From positions 1 through 58,662 of the forward strand of contig JALHMG010000036.1 in assembly GCA_022844135.1 (NCBI GenBank): DNA of 58,662 nt, in the 5' to 3' direction. Below, piece after piece: positions 7,159-15,517 of the stretch. How positions within the stretch are numbered: position 1 is the first letter of the stretch; each line of letters opens with the position of its first letter. This DNA is from Lysobacterales bacterium (GTDB taxonomy: Bacteria; Pseudomonadota; Gammaproteobacteria; Xanthomonadales; SZUA-5). Below the pieces are notes generated by a model. That model ran no database searches, was not told where the DNA came from, and saw only the letters and a program-made list of their open reading frames with translations. A program made the translations under genes and the position numbers.

Positions 7159-9068
7159 AGCATGCCCTCGACGCTGATTTCAACACGCACCGGCTGACCT
7201 GGGCGCAGGTTTGCACCACTGACGGCGACGACGGCATCGACGATGGGTTCTGGCTGGACGCGCGATCGCGAGCGCACCACGCGGCCGATATCGATAATCT
7301 CGCCGACCAGGTTGACGCCGGCGCCGCCCTCGCCGCGCACCGTGGCTCGCGCACCTTTCTTCAACTTGAGGAACTCGCGCTCGGGCACCAGCGCGCGCAC
7401 CGCAAGCGAGGTGGGATCGGGTATTTGCGCCACCGACTGTCCGCGAAAAACGCTCGAACCCGCTGCGAATTTCTCGCCTTGCCAACTGCTCATGTGGAGC
7501 ACGATGCCATCGCGCGAGGCGGCGACCGACATCGACTTTTGTGCTGTCAACAACATGTTGAGTTCGATCTCCAATTGTTTGATCTCGGATGCGATCAGCG
7601 CGCGATCCGCAGCGTGTTGCGCGCTCGCCGCCCGCTGCCGTTGTTGCTGGCGCTCATGGCGCGCGGCAGTACGCTGCTTGTCGACCACGAGCTTGGCGTA
7701 GTCGATGCGCCCAATCAGATTCTCTGGCTGCTCGGCTTTGCGCGCTGCTTTATCGCGCTCGGCACGCGCCGCTTCTAGATCCACGCCCTGCTGACGTTCG
7801 AGTTCTGCCAGTTCCAAAAGCAACCGCTCACGCTGGCTCTGCTTTTCCTTCAGGCTAGATTGGGCGGTGGTCACGCGTTGCACCAATCCTGAGCCATCGA
7901 ACACTGCCACTGGCTGACCGGCCTTGATCGGCGCGCCTTCCGGCGCCAGCTGTGTCAGCGTCAGTTGCCACATATCGTCGATCTGCGGCGGCGCGATTTC
8001 TGAGCTACGTTGGGCAAAAACCTCGCCATCGACACTAATGCTGCGCACGGTCGATGTGGAGGTCTCCAACAGGCTCCCCGGATCGGTTTCAACGCGCACA
8101 CTCATGCCGGGCATCAGCTCGTCGATCGTCTCTGGCATCGGGATATCAACCGTGATCCAGCGCCCGTCTCCCCATTCGCGCTTGCGATCCGGCGCAGCGG
8201 CGATACGCTCGATCGTCGCGTCCACACGACCTGGGAGCGCGTCGAATTTGAGTGTCACTTTTTGCCCGGCCTGCAGGCGATCGCGATCCGTTTCCGGGGC
8301 GTACGCGCGGACCACGAGGCGTCCGCCCTCGCCAATGATCCGACCCGCCTCGTTGCCGGGAAATACGCTGCTGCCCTCGACCGTGCGTTGGCCGCTGCGC
8401 GGGTCGGTGCCAGCCACGATCACGCCATCAATCTCGGCACGGACCTCGGCACCGCGCACCAACAGCTCGTGATACGACAACTGCGCCTGCAGCCGCTCAA
8501 CCTCCAAAGCGCCATCCTCACGACGGCGAACCACAGCCGCACTGGCGCTGGCCTGCTCCTTGGTGCGGACCTCAAAATCACGGCTCGCTCGCTCCAACTC
8601 GCCCTGATAGCGATCGAAATCGAGCGCGGAGACGTGCGCCTTGGGAATACCTGCGTCCAGCCTCGCGCGTTTCAGCGCCGCATCGGCATCGATCAGTGCG
8701 AGGTCCGCGTCGATCGCCGCGACGTCCAACGTCGCTAGTTCCTTGGCAAGGCGCGCCTGCAGCTGCTCGATTTGCGCCAGTAATTGCCGACGTTGCTGCT
8801 CGGATCCACCTGGGTCGATGGCGAGCACCACGTCGCCTTTTTTCACGCGCGTGCCGTCGGCGGCGAACTTTCGCAACACCACAGGGGATGAGTTCGACGG
8901 CGGCACAATCAGTGGCTGCGCATCGAGCGGGACGACCTCGCCAGTGAGCGCGAGGCGGGCGGCGGCTGCGGTCAGCGGTACGGAGGCGCTGAAGATGAAA
9001 AGCGCAACAGCAAGGAGGACGTGCGCATTGGGAAACGCCTGGCGGAAAGATGCCACGGCGAAAACCAT
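7155..9068 (-). CDS. Tandem-duplicated HlyD-type adaptor protein
   Basis: A 637-residue protein, about 1.5 times the usual adaptor length. After an N-terminal hydrophobic segment (VLLAVALFIFSASVPL) there are two adaptor-like halves. The first runs from GEVVPLDAQPLIVPPSNSS through a helical hairpin to about residue 330. The second starts near GEVFAQRSSEIAPPQID, has its own long helical hairpin and ends with DGIVLHMSSWQGEKFAAGSS plus a beta domain. The ATG at 9068 was chosen because the open frame upstream reads through a GTGCCCTC repeat array and has no protein character. It follows the ATPase gene after a gap and overlaps the lipoprotein adaptor downstream. Its function is presumably periplasmic bridging of the ABC pump. 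Confidence 0.87.
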   Translation of the reverse strand: MVFAVASFRQAFPNAHVLLAVALFIFSASVPLTAAAARLALTGEVVPLDAQPLIVPPSNSSPVVLRKFAADGTRVKKGDVVLAIDPGGSEQQRRQLLAQIEQLQARLAKELATLDVAAIDADLALIDADAALKRARLDAGIPKAHVSALDFDRYQGELERASRDFEVRTKEQASASAAVVRRREDGALEVERLQAQLSYHELLVRGAEVRAEIDGVIVAGTDPRSGQRTVEGSSVFPGNEAGRIIGEGGRLVVRAYAPETDRDRLQAGQKVTLKFDALPGRVDATIERIAAAPDRKREWGDGRWITVDIPMPETIDELMPGMSVRVETDPGSLLETSTSTVRSISVDGEVFAQRSSEIAPPQIDDMWQLTLTQLAPEGAPIKAGQPVAVFDGSGLVQRVTTAQSSLKEKQSQRERLLLELAELERQQGVDLEAARAERDKAARKAEQPENLIGRIDYAKLVVDKQRTAARHERQQQRQRAASAQHAADRALIASEIKQLEIELNMLLTAQKSMSVAASRDGIVLHMSSWQGEKFAAGSSVFRGQSVAQIPDPTSLAVRALVPEREFLKLKKGARATVRGEGGAGVNLVGEIIDIGRVVRSRSRVQPEPIVDAVVAVSGANLRPGQPVRVEISVEGML

Positions 9069-9101
9069 GGCTCGGGTAAACCAGCCACGTTTCGGTGTGC
9101 A

Positions 9102-9133
9102 CGTGCCCTCGCGCCCTCGTGCCCTCGCGCCCT
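9102..9133. repeat. Array of four 8-bp GTGCCCTC/GCGCCCTC units
   Basis: Four head-to-tail 8-bp units alternate GTGCCCTC and GCGCCCTC, followed by gctt. The array lies in the 134-bp gap between the ATPase and long adaptor genes. The same unit builds the inverted repeats at 21235-21440 and 22713-22864, where gct also follows the last unit. No inverted partner is visible within this gap. Confidence 0.9.
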
Positions 9134-9202
9134 CGCTTCTGGCGTCGATCGGCGCCCAAACGATGGTCTTTGCCATCCCCCGATTACACGTCGACACTGC
9201 CA

Positions 9203-9880
9203 TCACCGCCGTCCATCCTCTTCCACCCGTCCATCCTTCAACCGCACATGGCGCGGCGCACTGCGAGCGATGTCGGGGTCGTGAGTGACCAACACCACGG
9301 TCTGCCCTTGCGCATGCACCTCGCCGATCAGTCTCAGCACTTGTTCGGCGCTTTTCGAGTCGAGATTTCCGGTGGGCTCATCGGCGAGCAGCAGTTTGGG
9401 CTGCATCAGCAATGCACGTGCAATCGCCGCGCGTTGCATTTGCCCGCCCGACAACTCGCTCGGCCGGTGCGTGGCGCGATCGCTCAATCCCACGCGCGTC
9501 AGCAGCTCTTTGGCGCGCGCTTCCAGATCGATCTGCGATTGTGCAAATCGCAGCGGCAACAGGACGTTCTCCAGCACGGTCAGCCGCGGCAACAGATGGA
9601 ACGACTGGAACACAATGCCGATGTCCTGATTGCGGACACGGCTGATTTCGGTGTCGTCGAGCGTTGCCAGCTCAGTGCCACCGAGGCGATAGCGGCCCCG
9701 GCTGGGCCGGTCCAGACCACCCAGAATATTCAGCAGCGTCGATTTTCCGGAACCGGACGCCCCAGTGATCGCGACGAATTCGCCGCGTTCGATGGACAGA
9801 CTGACCCCGGCCAGCGCGCGCACCGGTTCGTCGCCTGCGCCGTACCAGCGCTCGACATCGGCAAGTTCGATCAGCGTCAT
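9203..9880 (-). CDS. MacB/LolD-type ABC transporter ATP-binding protein
   Basis: A 225-residue ATPase with Walker A GASGSGKST, a Q-loop in VFQSFHLLPRLTV, signature LSGGQMQRAAIARAL, Walker B LLLADEPTGNLD and switch His in VTHD. The LLADEPTGNLD form is typical of the LolD/MacB export subfamily. The start was taken at 9880 (MTLIELADVERW), where family similarity begins. It is first in the four-gene operon and powers the permease at 4724-5962. A 134-bp spacer with the GTGCCCTC array separates it from the next gene, unlike the overlaps elsewhere in the operon. Confidence 0.93.
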   Translation of the reverse strand: MTLIELADVERWYGAGDEPVRALAGVSLSIERGEFVAITGASGSGKSTLLNILGGLDRPSRGRYRLGGTELATLDDTEISRVRNQDIGIVFQSFHLLPRLTVLENVLLPLRFAQSQIDLEARAKELLTRVGLSDRATHRPSELSGGQMQRAAIARALLMQPKLLLADEPTGNLDSKSAEQVLRLIGEVHAQGQTVVLVTHDPDIARSAPRHVRLKDGRVEEDGRR

Positions 9881-9938
9881 GTCGTTGCCTGCCCGGAAAA
9901 CCCAGTTGCGATGGCGCAAGACATCGAAAGTTCCTGCC

Positions 9939-10550
9939 TCATATGCTCATCCAGCGCACATCCAAGGGGCAGTCGGCAACGACGGCGTAGCTGTGATCGC
10001 CGATGTCGCCGCTGCGGACCTGCAGCGTTGCGCGCCGCTGCGGAACGCGCGCCGTCGCGCCGTTTGCCATGACATGCACACCGCCCAACGCTGGCCACAG
10101 CCGCCAATCCAGTGCTTTGACCACCGCTTCGATCACGCAAAAGCGAATCCGCAATTCGCGGCGCTGCTCGTCCAGCGCAGCGCGTTCCCAGCGCACCAGC
10201 TCGGCTGCGCCGAACACGCGTTTGGCCAGCCGAGCCGGGTGCTGCATCCCGCGCGGCGCCATCACATCGACGCCCAGTCGGCGCACGTCCGCGATAGCGA
10301 GCAAACCAACATCATCGTCGTGACTCAAACTGAAGCTCCCCGACCAGCCGCTCACCATCGGCTTCCCGTTGGCGCTGCGTTCGATGCGAAGCTCGCTGGC
10401 GCTGCAGCCGCAACGCAGCGCAAGCACAGGCAACACATCGGCCCAAAGCAGCATCGAACGTTCGCGGAGACTGTCGCCGCGCAGCGCAAACTGCCAGACA
10501 TCGACGATGGCTGGAAGCTCGGAACGAGTCGGCGCATGATCTTTAGCCAC
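9939..10550 (-). CDS. 4'-phosphopantetheinyl transferase superfamily protein
   Basis: About 203 residues from a GTG at 10550; the frame is open further up without family-like sequence, so the start is uncertain. Recognisable motifs are NGKPMVSGWSGSFSLSHDDD (substrate and cofactor loop), LGVDVMAPR with the metal-binding Asp, and RFCVIEAVVKALDW, the counterpart of the F-x-x-K-E-A-x-x-K-A motif. The Lys before the Glu is replaced by Ile here. The enzyme moves phosphopantetheine from CoA to a carrier-protein serine. It is shorter than Sfp. No carrier protein, polyketide or peptide synthetase gene is in the window, so the partner is unknown. It lies 58 bp upstream of the ABC ATPase on the same strand. 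Confidence 0.7.
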   Translation of the reverse strand: MAKDHAPTRSELPAIVDVWQFALRGDSLRERSMLLWADVLPVLALRCGCSASELRIERSANGKPMVSGWSGSFSLSHDDDVGLLAIADVRRLGVDVMAPRGMQHPARLAKRVFGAAELVRWERAALDEQRRELRIRFCVIEAVVKALDWRLWPALGGVHVMANGATARVPQRRATLQVRSGDIGDHSYAVVADCPLDVRWMSI

Positions 10551-10733
10551 AGCATGTCGTTGAGCAGGTGATCGCTCGATGATGCCCGAACCCGAATCCT
10601 CATGAGACCTCGATAGAGTTCCACAGCGATGAATTGGCGCCGAGCGAGTTTCAAGCCATTCCGAGCGATCAGGACTTGCCATCGGCCAAAGAACTCGCCA
10701 AACATTTCGAGTCAATAGACGGAGCACGCACCC

Positions 10734-11186
10734 ATGAAGTTAGCAATGATGATCGTCGCCGGATTGGTCTTGGCAGTGGTGCTGCTTTTTGCCGCCCGCA
10801 GCTATATGTCGCGCAACAATCCGCCGGAATTGGGTTTGGTTGGCGGCGTATTGCGTGTCTGTGGCGAGCGTCCCAACTGCGTCGGCAGCGAAACCAGCAG
10901 CGGCGATCATCGGATCGAGCCGCTGGCCTACGTCGGCGACCGTGCCGCCACTGAAGCTGCCGTTTCCAAGGCGTTCGAAGCGATGGGCCTTAGCATCCAA
11001 CGTCGCCAGGGCGACTACTGGCATGCCATCGCTGTCAGTCGATTGTTTCGCTTCATCGATGATGTCGAATTGCGCTTCGACGACGGCGCCCGCTTGATTC
11101 ACATCCGATCGGCCTCGCGCGTTGGCCACTCGGATCTAGGGGTCAATCGCAAGCGCGTCGAAGCCTTGCGTGCGGCATTGAAGTAG
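10734..11186 (+). CDS. DUF1499 family membrane-anchored protein
   Basis: A 150-residue protein with one N-terminal transmembrane helix (about residues 2-22) and a domain with CGERPNCVGSE, GDHRIEPLAY and LIHIRSASRVGHSDLGVNRKRVE, which is the DUF1499 pattern (typically NCVSS...RSASRVGYSDFGVNR). The molecular function of DUF1499 is not established. ggag lies about ten bases before the ATG. It is three bases upstream of the histidine kinase gene on the same strand, so the two are probably co-transcribed. Confidence 0.88.
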   Translation: MKLAMMIVAGLVLAVVLLFAARSYMSRNNPPELGLVGGVLRVCGERPNCVGSETSSGDHRIEPLAYVGDRAATEAAVSKAFEAMGLSIQRRQGDYWHAIAVSRLFRFIDDVELRFDDGARLIHIRSASRVGHSDLGVNRKRVEALRAALK

Positions 11187-11188
11187 CC

Positions 11189-12229
11189 GTGTTCGGTCTG
11201 CCGCCGACCGCCGAATGGCTGCCGGAGTTCTGCCGCGCGCCGACGGTATTCGCGGTCATGCTGCTGGCCGAACTGGTGGTGCTGGTCGCCGTGCTTGCGC
11301 CGCACAGCGCGAGCGGCAGTTCGCTGTCGGCGATCACCACCGGCAGTGTACTGGCGCAATGGATCGCGTTGTCGAGCGTCGGCTCGTTGTGCGCATTGCG
11401 GCCGCGGCTGCTGATCCTGCCCGCGCCGGTGGCGCTCGGCGCGGTGCTCGGTGTGGTGCTGCTCACCGCTTTCGCGTTGAGCTGGCTGTCCATCACCTTC
11501 GATCGTGGCCTGGGCATGGACCTGGTGCCGGAGGGCGTAGCAACGCAGAGCTTTGTGCTTGGCTCGGTGGCATTGGCGCTGCTGATGAGCCTGATGGGCC
11601 TGCGCTATGGCTACATGCATGTGCAATGGCGTGCGCAAGTGGAAGCCAAAGCGCGCGCCGAAGTGGATGCTTTGACGGCGCGCATTCGCCCCCACTTTCT
11701 CTTCAACAGCATGAACACCGTCGCTGGACTCGTGCGCATCGACGCCGATCGCGCAGAGCAAGTTATTGAGGATTTGTCCGAGTTGTTTCGCGCTGCGCTT
11801 TCGGCCGGCGCTGAGCCGCATTCGCTGGAAAGAGAGCTGGAGCTTTGCGAGCGCTATCTCGACATTGAACAGCTGCGCATTGGCGAGCGCCTGCGCGTGC
11901 GTTGGCTCGTGGACGATGCGCTGCTCGACGAACACGTGCTGCCACTGCTCCTGCAGCCGCTGGTTGAGAACGCCGTCTACCATGGCATACAACCGCTGCC
12001 CGAGGGCGGAGAAGTGCTGATAGCCGTGCAGCGCGACGGACCCACACTGCAGCTTGCGGTCAGTAATCCGATGCCCGAGACACCCGCGCCGACGCGCGGT
12101 CACGGCGTCGCGCTCAAGAACATCGAGCAGCGGCTAGCCTTGGCCTTCGGCCCGCAAGCCCGTCTGACGGTGTCGCGAACACCGGGGCGTTATGCCGTTC
12201 GCATCGAACAACCGATGAGGGGACTATGA
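11189..12229 (+). CDS. LytS/AlgZ-type sensor histidine kinase
   Basis: A 346-residue membrane kinase from a GTG start. About four hydrophobic helices lie within residues 15-150, followed by the His_kinase domain (PF06580 type) with IRPHFLFNSMNTV, the phosphoacceptor being His169, and an ATPase domain with LLLQPLVENAVYHG and GHGVALKNIEQRL. This family phosphorylates LytTR-type regulators. Its stop overlaps the start of the response regulator (ATGA at 12226-12229), making a clear two-component pair. The GTG start sits three bases after the DUF1499 stop. The signal sensed is unknown. Confidence 0.93.
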   Translation: MFGLPPTAEWLPEFCRAPTVFAVMLLAELVVLVAVLAPHSASGSSLSAITTGSVLAQWIALSSVGSLCALRPRLLILPAPVALGAVLGVVLLTAFALSWLSITFDRGLGMDLVPEGVATQSFVLGSVALALLMSLMGLRYGYMHVQWRAQVEAKARAEVDALTARIRPHFLFNSMNTVAGLVRIDADRAEQVIEDLSELFRAALSAGAEPHSLERELELCERYLDIEQLRIGERLRVRWLVDDALLDEHVLPLLLQPLVENAVYHGIQPLPEGGEVLIAVQRDGPTLQLAVSNPMPETPAPTRGHGVALKNIEQRLALAFGPQARLTVSRTPGRYAVRIEQPMRGL

Positions 12230-12951
12230 GAGTGCTGGTTGTCGACGATGAGCCGCTGGCGCGCGCGCGTCTGGTGAAAATGCTCGCAGACATCGGCGGC
12301 ATCGAAGTGGTCGGCGAAGCTGGCGATGGATCGAGCGCGATGAGTGCGGTCGATCTGCATGCCCCCGACGTATTGCTGCTCGATATCCGTATGCCAGGCG
12401 TCGATGGCATGGAGGTCGCCAAACGCCTTAGCACGCGCGAGGATGCGCCGGCCATCATCTTCTGCACCGCGTACGATCAGCACGCGCTGGCGGCCTTCGA
12501 AGCCAAGGCCATCGACTATCTGCTCAAGCCCGTGCGCCGCGAGCGGCTGCTGGATGCACTCGAACGAGCGCGCCGCTACACCGGCGAAATCGCGGCGCCG
12601 CCGCCTGCCGACAAGTCGCAGCGCACGCACTTATGCGCCCGCGTTCGCGGCGATATGAAAATGGTGCCGATTACGTCGGTGGCGTACTTTCTGGCTGACG
12701 CCAAATACGTTGAGGTCCACTACGACGGTGGCGATGTATTGATCGAGGATTCTCTGGTCACGCTGGAGGAAGAATTCGGCGATCGTTTCGTACGCATCCA
12801 CCGCAACTGCCTCGTCGCCCGCGATCGCCTCGACTCGCTCGGCAAGAGCAGCAATGGCGAGCCCACCGTGCGCCTGCGCGGGCGCGGCGAGGCGCTGGAA
12901 GTCAGCCGGCGCAATCTGGCGCAGGTGCGGAAGTTAATACGTGGGAAATAG
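12226..12951 (+). CDS. LytTR-family response regulator
   Basis: A 241-residue regulator. The receiver domain (1-120) has acidic pocket VVDDEPLAR, phosphoacceptor Asp53 in LLLDIRMPG and the conserved Lys in YLLKPV. A linker leads to a LytTR DNA-binding domain (about 135-240) with VAYFLADAKYVEVHYDGG and RIHRNCLVAR. It is similar in form to AlgR. It is translationally coupled to the kinase just upstream. LytTR proteins bind paired imperfect direct repeats; no such target was pinned down here. Confidence 0.94.
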   Translation: MRVLVVDDEPLARARLVKMLADIGGIEVVGEAGDGSSAMSAVDLHAPDVLLLDIRMPGVDGMEVAKRLSTREDAPAIIFCTAYDQHALAAFEAKAIDYLLKPVRRERLLDALERARRYTGEIAAPPPADKSQRTHLCARVRGDMKMVPITSVAYFLADAKYVEVHYDGGDVLIEDSLVTLEEEFGDRFVRIHRNCLVARDRLDSLGKSSNGEPTVRLRGRGEALEVSRRNLAQVRKLIRGK

Positions 12952-12966
12952 TCTGATGTTCGTGCC

Positions 12967-12987
12967 AAAGTTTCCTGCGGAAACTTT
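12967..12987. terminator. Hairpin after the two-component genes
   Basis: A perfect 9-bp stem, aaagtttcc-tgc-ggaaacttt, starts 15 bp after the regulator stop. It lacks a following T run on the plus strand, so it is a possible transcript end or stabilising hairpin rather than a canonical terminator. The rest of the gap to 13196 shows nothing I can assign. Confidence 0.4.
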
Positions 12988-13196
12988 GACCCGGCTGCAA
13001 GCAGGTCAGGCCCGCGGAGCGAAAACGCGGTCTTCGCTGCGCGTGTCGGTACGTCCCTGATGCCGACTGTCTGACGAGGCGCCCGCCGGGCGGCACCCAG
13101 CGGCGCGTCGCTTTGGGATGGCGCCCGCGTTCGTTTTCCCTCTGCAGCGTCATTCCGACATCGAACGACGTCACTTTCCACACCGGAGCTGGTCCT

Positions 13197-13370
13197 TTGA
13201 AAACCCCGGTTGCTTTCGGATTGATGCTTCTTGGCCCCGTATGGTTTGCACTGGCATGGTCCAGTCTTTCTCGCGGCGATCAAGGCCTCGCGTTGGTCCA
13301 AACACTTGCAGGCATTGCCTTTTTCGCGCGGGGAATCGTCGAATGGCGCAAACTACGGGCGAACGAATGA
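13197..13370 (+). CDS. Small hydrophobic protein, TTG start
   Basis: A 57-residue frame, MKTPVAFGLMLLGPVWFALAW and onward, contains one strong hydrophobic helix and a second weaker one (LVQTLAGIAFFARGIVEW). The TTG at 13197 has ggag about eight bases upstream, and the residues before it in the open frame are not protein-like. I do not recognise the family. It stands alone between the two-component genes and leuB. Small size and a rare start codon keep confidence moderate. Confidence 0.5.
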   Translation: MKTPVAFGLMLLGPVWFALAWSSLSRGDQGLALVQTLAGIAFFARGIVEWRKLRANE

Positions 13371-13558
13371 AGCCCGGTGCATGAGCGCTTGACTCGAGCA
13401 TTCTGCGGGCCAGAACGCGGCGTCTTGATCGCCGAGTAAACAATTTGCCTCGCACGCGGCGATGCGCCGTATGCAATCTTGGGCACGCTGCTGCCGGGTT
13501 GGCTTATTGGAATCGATCTCGCTAGCCTTCGCGGCTCTCTGGTTAGAGTTGTGGTCTT

Positions 13559-14611
13559 ATGCATATGCGGATTGCGGTGTTGCCGGGAGATGGAATTGGG
13601 CCGGAAGTCACCGCTGCAGCCCTGCAAGTCCTGGAGCGTGTGGCGCAGCGCTTTGGCCACTCGGTCGATGTGCATGAAGCGCTGATTGGTGGTGCGGCGA
13701 TCGATGCCACGGGATCGCCGCTGCCCGACGAAACGCTGGCGCCGTGTCGCGATAGCGACGCGATCCTGCTGGGTGCCGTCGGCGGGCCGAAATGGAGCGA
13801 TCCGGGAGCGACGGTTCGACCTGAGCAAGGATTGCTGCGCTTGCGCTCGGAGCTGGGTTTGTTCGCGAACCTGCGCCCGGTGACCGTGCATCCGGCGTTG
13901 GTCGATCTGGTGCCGCTGAAAGCCGAACGTCTGCAAGGCGTGGACTTGCTGGTAGTGCGCGAACTCACCGGCGGCATCTACTTCGGCGAGAAACGCCGTG
14001 AGGGCGATGTGGCGATCGATGGCTGTCGCTATAGCGTTCTCGAGATCGAACGCGTCGTGCGCTTGGCGGCGCAACTCGCGCGCGGGCGAACTCGGCGCGT
14101 CACGCAAGTCGATAAGGCGAATGTGCTGGAGACCTCGCGCTTGTGGCGCGAAGTCACCACGCGCGTAATGCGCGAGGAATTTCCGGATGTGGCCATCGAG
14201 CACCAACTGGTGGATTCGATGGCGATGCACTTGATCAGCAAACCCAGCGCCTTCGACGTAATCGTTACCGAGAACTTGTTCGGCGACATCCTGACCGACG
14301 AAGCTGCGGTGCTCGCTGGCTCGCTCGGCCTGCTGCCCAGCGCCTCAATCGGCGCCAGCGGCCCCGGTGTCTACGAGCCGATCCACGGCAGCGCGCCGGA
14401 TATCGCCGGTCGCAATATCGCCAATCCCATCGGCACGATCCTGAGCGTCGCAATGATGCTGCGCTGGAGCTTCAAGCTGGAGGCTGAAGCTGCAGCCATC
14501 GAAAAGGCAGTATCGGACGTGCTGCACAGCGGCGCACGGACAGCCGACCTGTCGCGGGAGAACTCGCTTGGGACCGATGCGATGGCGGGGCTGATTGCCG
14601 CGCAGATCTAG
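13559..14611 (+). CDS. leuB: 3-isopropylmalate dehydrogenase
   Basis: A 350-residue NAD-dependent decarboxylating dehydrogenase of leucine synthesis that converts 3-isopropylmalate to 2-oxoisocaproate. Visible hallmarks are LPGDGIGPEV near the N-terminus, LGAVGGPKW, RPEQGLLRLRSELGLFANLRP, ELTGGIYFGEKR, DKANVLETSRLWRE, VDSMAMHLI, TENLFGDILTDEAA and EPIHGSAPDIAG. The length matches the family. A second ATG two codons on could also serve. leuC and leuD are not in the window, so this is a solitary leuB. Its TAG stop is part of the palindromic repeat that follows. Confidence 0.97.
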   Translation: MHMRIAVLPGDGIGPEVTAAALQVLERVAQRFGHSVDVHEALIGGAAIDATGSPLPDETLAPCRDSDAILLGAVGGPKWSDPGATVRPEQGLLRLRSELGLFANLRPVTVHPALVDLVPLKAERLQGVDLLVVRELTGGIYFGEKRREGDVAIDGCRYSVLEIERVVRLAAQLARGRTRRVTQVDKANVLETSRLWREVTTRVMREEFPDVAIEHQLVDSMAMHLISKPSAFDVIVTENLFGDILTDEAAVLAGSLGLLPSASIGASGPGVYEPIHGSAPDIAGRNIANPIGTILSVAMMLRWSFKLEAEAAAIEKAVSDVLHSGARTADLSRENSLGTDAMAGLIAAQI

Positions 14612-14677
14612 CCCGCATATTTCATGAGGGAAGCCCTTCGCGATCTTCCGCGTTCCCTCATGAAATATCCGGGCTAG
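14609..14677. repeat. 69-bp palindromic element related to the 200-753 repeat ends
   Basis: The sequence reads tagcccgcatatttcatgag, a short centre, then the inverted arm ending atatccgggcta; arms are 23 bp with one mismatch (c opposite c). About 40 bases of its right part, cccttcgcgatcttccgcgt and onward, match 714-750. It looks like a minimal, recombinase-free copy of the element at the left of the window. The leuB stop lies in its first three bases. The hairpin may also act as a transcript end between convergent leuB and trmJ. Bases 14678-14767 carry two words shared with 24215-24289 but no gene. Confidence 0.85.
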
Positions 14678-14767
14678 AGCGGTCATCGGCAAAGACGAAA
14701 AATCTAGCCCCCGTCCCCTGCCCCCTGCCCCGTAGCTGAACTTAATCGCAGGATAGTTCTGGCCGGA

Positions 14768-15517
14768 TCAATTACGTTGACCTCTGCCGCGCACCGCAAT
14801 CTCGGTCTCCGTCAGAATCCCGCGCAAGATGTTGACCTCGCGCTCGTCCGGCATTGCGCGCTGATACAGGCGGCGCAAGCGGCGCATGATCTTGGTCGAC
14901 ACGCGATCGCCCAGAAATCCGATCAGATCAAGGACGCGTTCGAGGTGCTCGAAAAATCGCTCCAGATCCTCGACCGACGCCGGTACGTGCGGCTCCTCGG
15001 TTTCGACGGGCTCGCCGCGCGACAAGGCTTCCATGCGTAGCTCATAACTCAGCACCTGCACCGCAGCCGCGAGATTGAGCGAGCTGTATTCGGGGTTGGC
15101 GGGAATGGTCACGAGAAACTGGCACAACTCCAGCTCCTCATTGGTCAGTCCCGTACGCTCGGTGCCGTGCACGAAAGCCACCTTGCCATTGACGGCCGCA
15201 TCGATCGCAAGTTTCGCGGCACTGCGTGCGTCGAGCTCTTGCGTGCGAATGCTGCGTTTGCGCGCGCTGCAGCCGAATACGACGGAGGCGCCGGCCAGGG
15301 CCTGCTCCAGCGTCGGCACGATGCGCGCCGCTTCGAGCACATCTTCGGCACCCGACGCCAGTGCGTTCGCCTCGGAATCCGGGTAGATCTGCGGGTGCAC
15401 CAGCGTCAGGTTCGACAGGCCCATGGTCTTCAGCGCGCGCGCGGCTGAGCCGATGTTGCCCGGATGCGAGGTGTGCACCAGCACAGTCGTGATATTGGCG
15501 AGCAGGTTCAAACTCAT
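14768..15517 (-). CDS. trmJ: tRNA (cytidine/uridine-2'-O-)-methyltransferase TrmJ
   Basis: A 249-residue SPOUT-class methyltransferase that 2'-O-methylates the tRNA anticodon loop at position 32 using S-adenosylmethionine. Hallmarks: LVHTSHPGNIGSAARALKTMG near the N-terminus, AFVHGTERTGLTNEEL, and the C-terminal knot LVTIPANPEYSSLNLAAAVQ, followed by the TrmJ-specific helical extension. The length fits the E. coli enzyme. Its start overlaps the upstream 5'-nucleotidase stop by four bases (ATGA at 15514-15517). Confidence 0.95.
   Translation of the reverse strand: MSLNLLANITTVLVHTSHPGNIGSAARALKTMGLSNLTLVHPQIYPDSEANALASGAEDVLEAARIVPTLEQALAGASVVFGCSARKRSIRTQELDARSAAKLAIDAAVNGKVAFVHGTERTGLTNEELELCQFLVTIPANPEYSSLNLAAAVQVLSYELRMEALSRGEPVETEEPHVPASVEDLERFFEHLERVLDLIGFLGDRVSTKIMRRLRRLYQRAMPDEREVNILRGILTETEIAVRGRGQRN

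Noticed and set aside
10352-10705. Alternative minus-strand frame overlapping the phosphopantetheinyl transferase
   Set aside because: Its start has some protein-like character but the rest is low-complexity Ala/Cys/Arg, while the other frame holds the transferase motifs.
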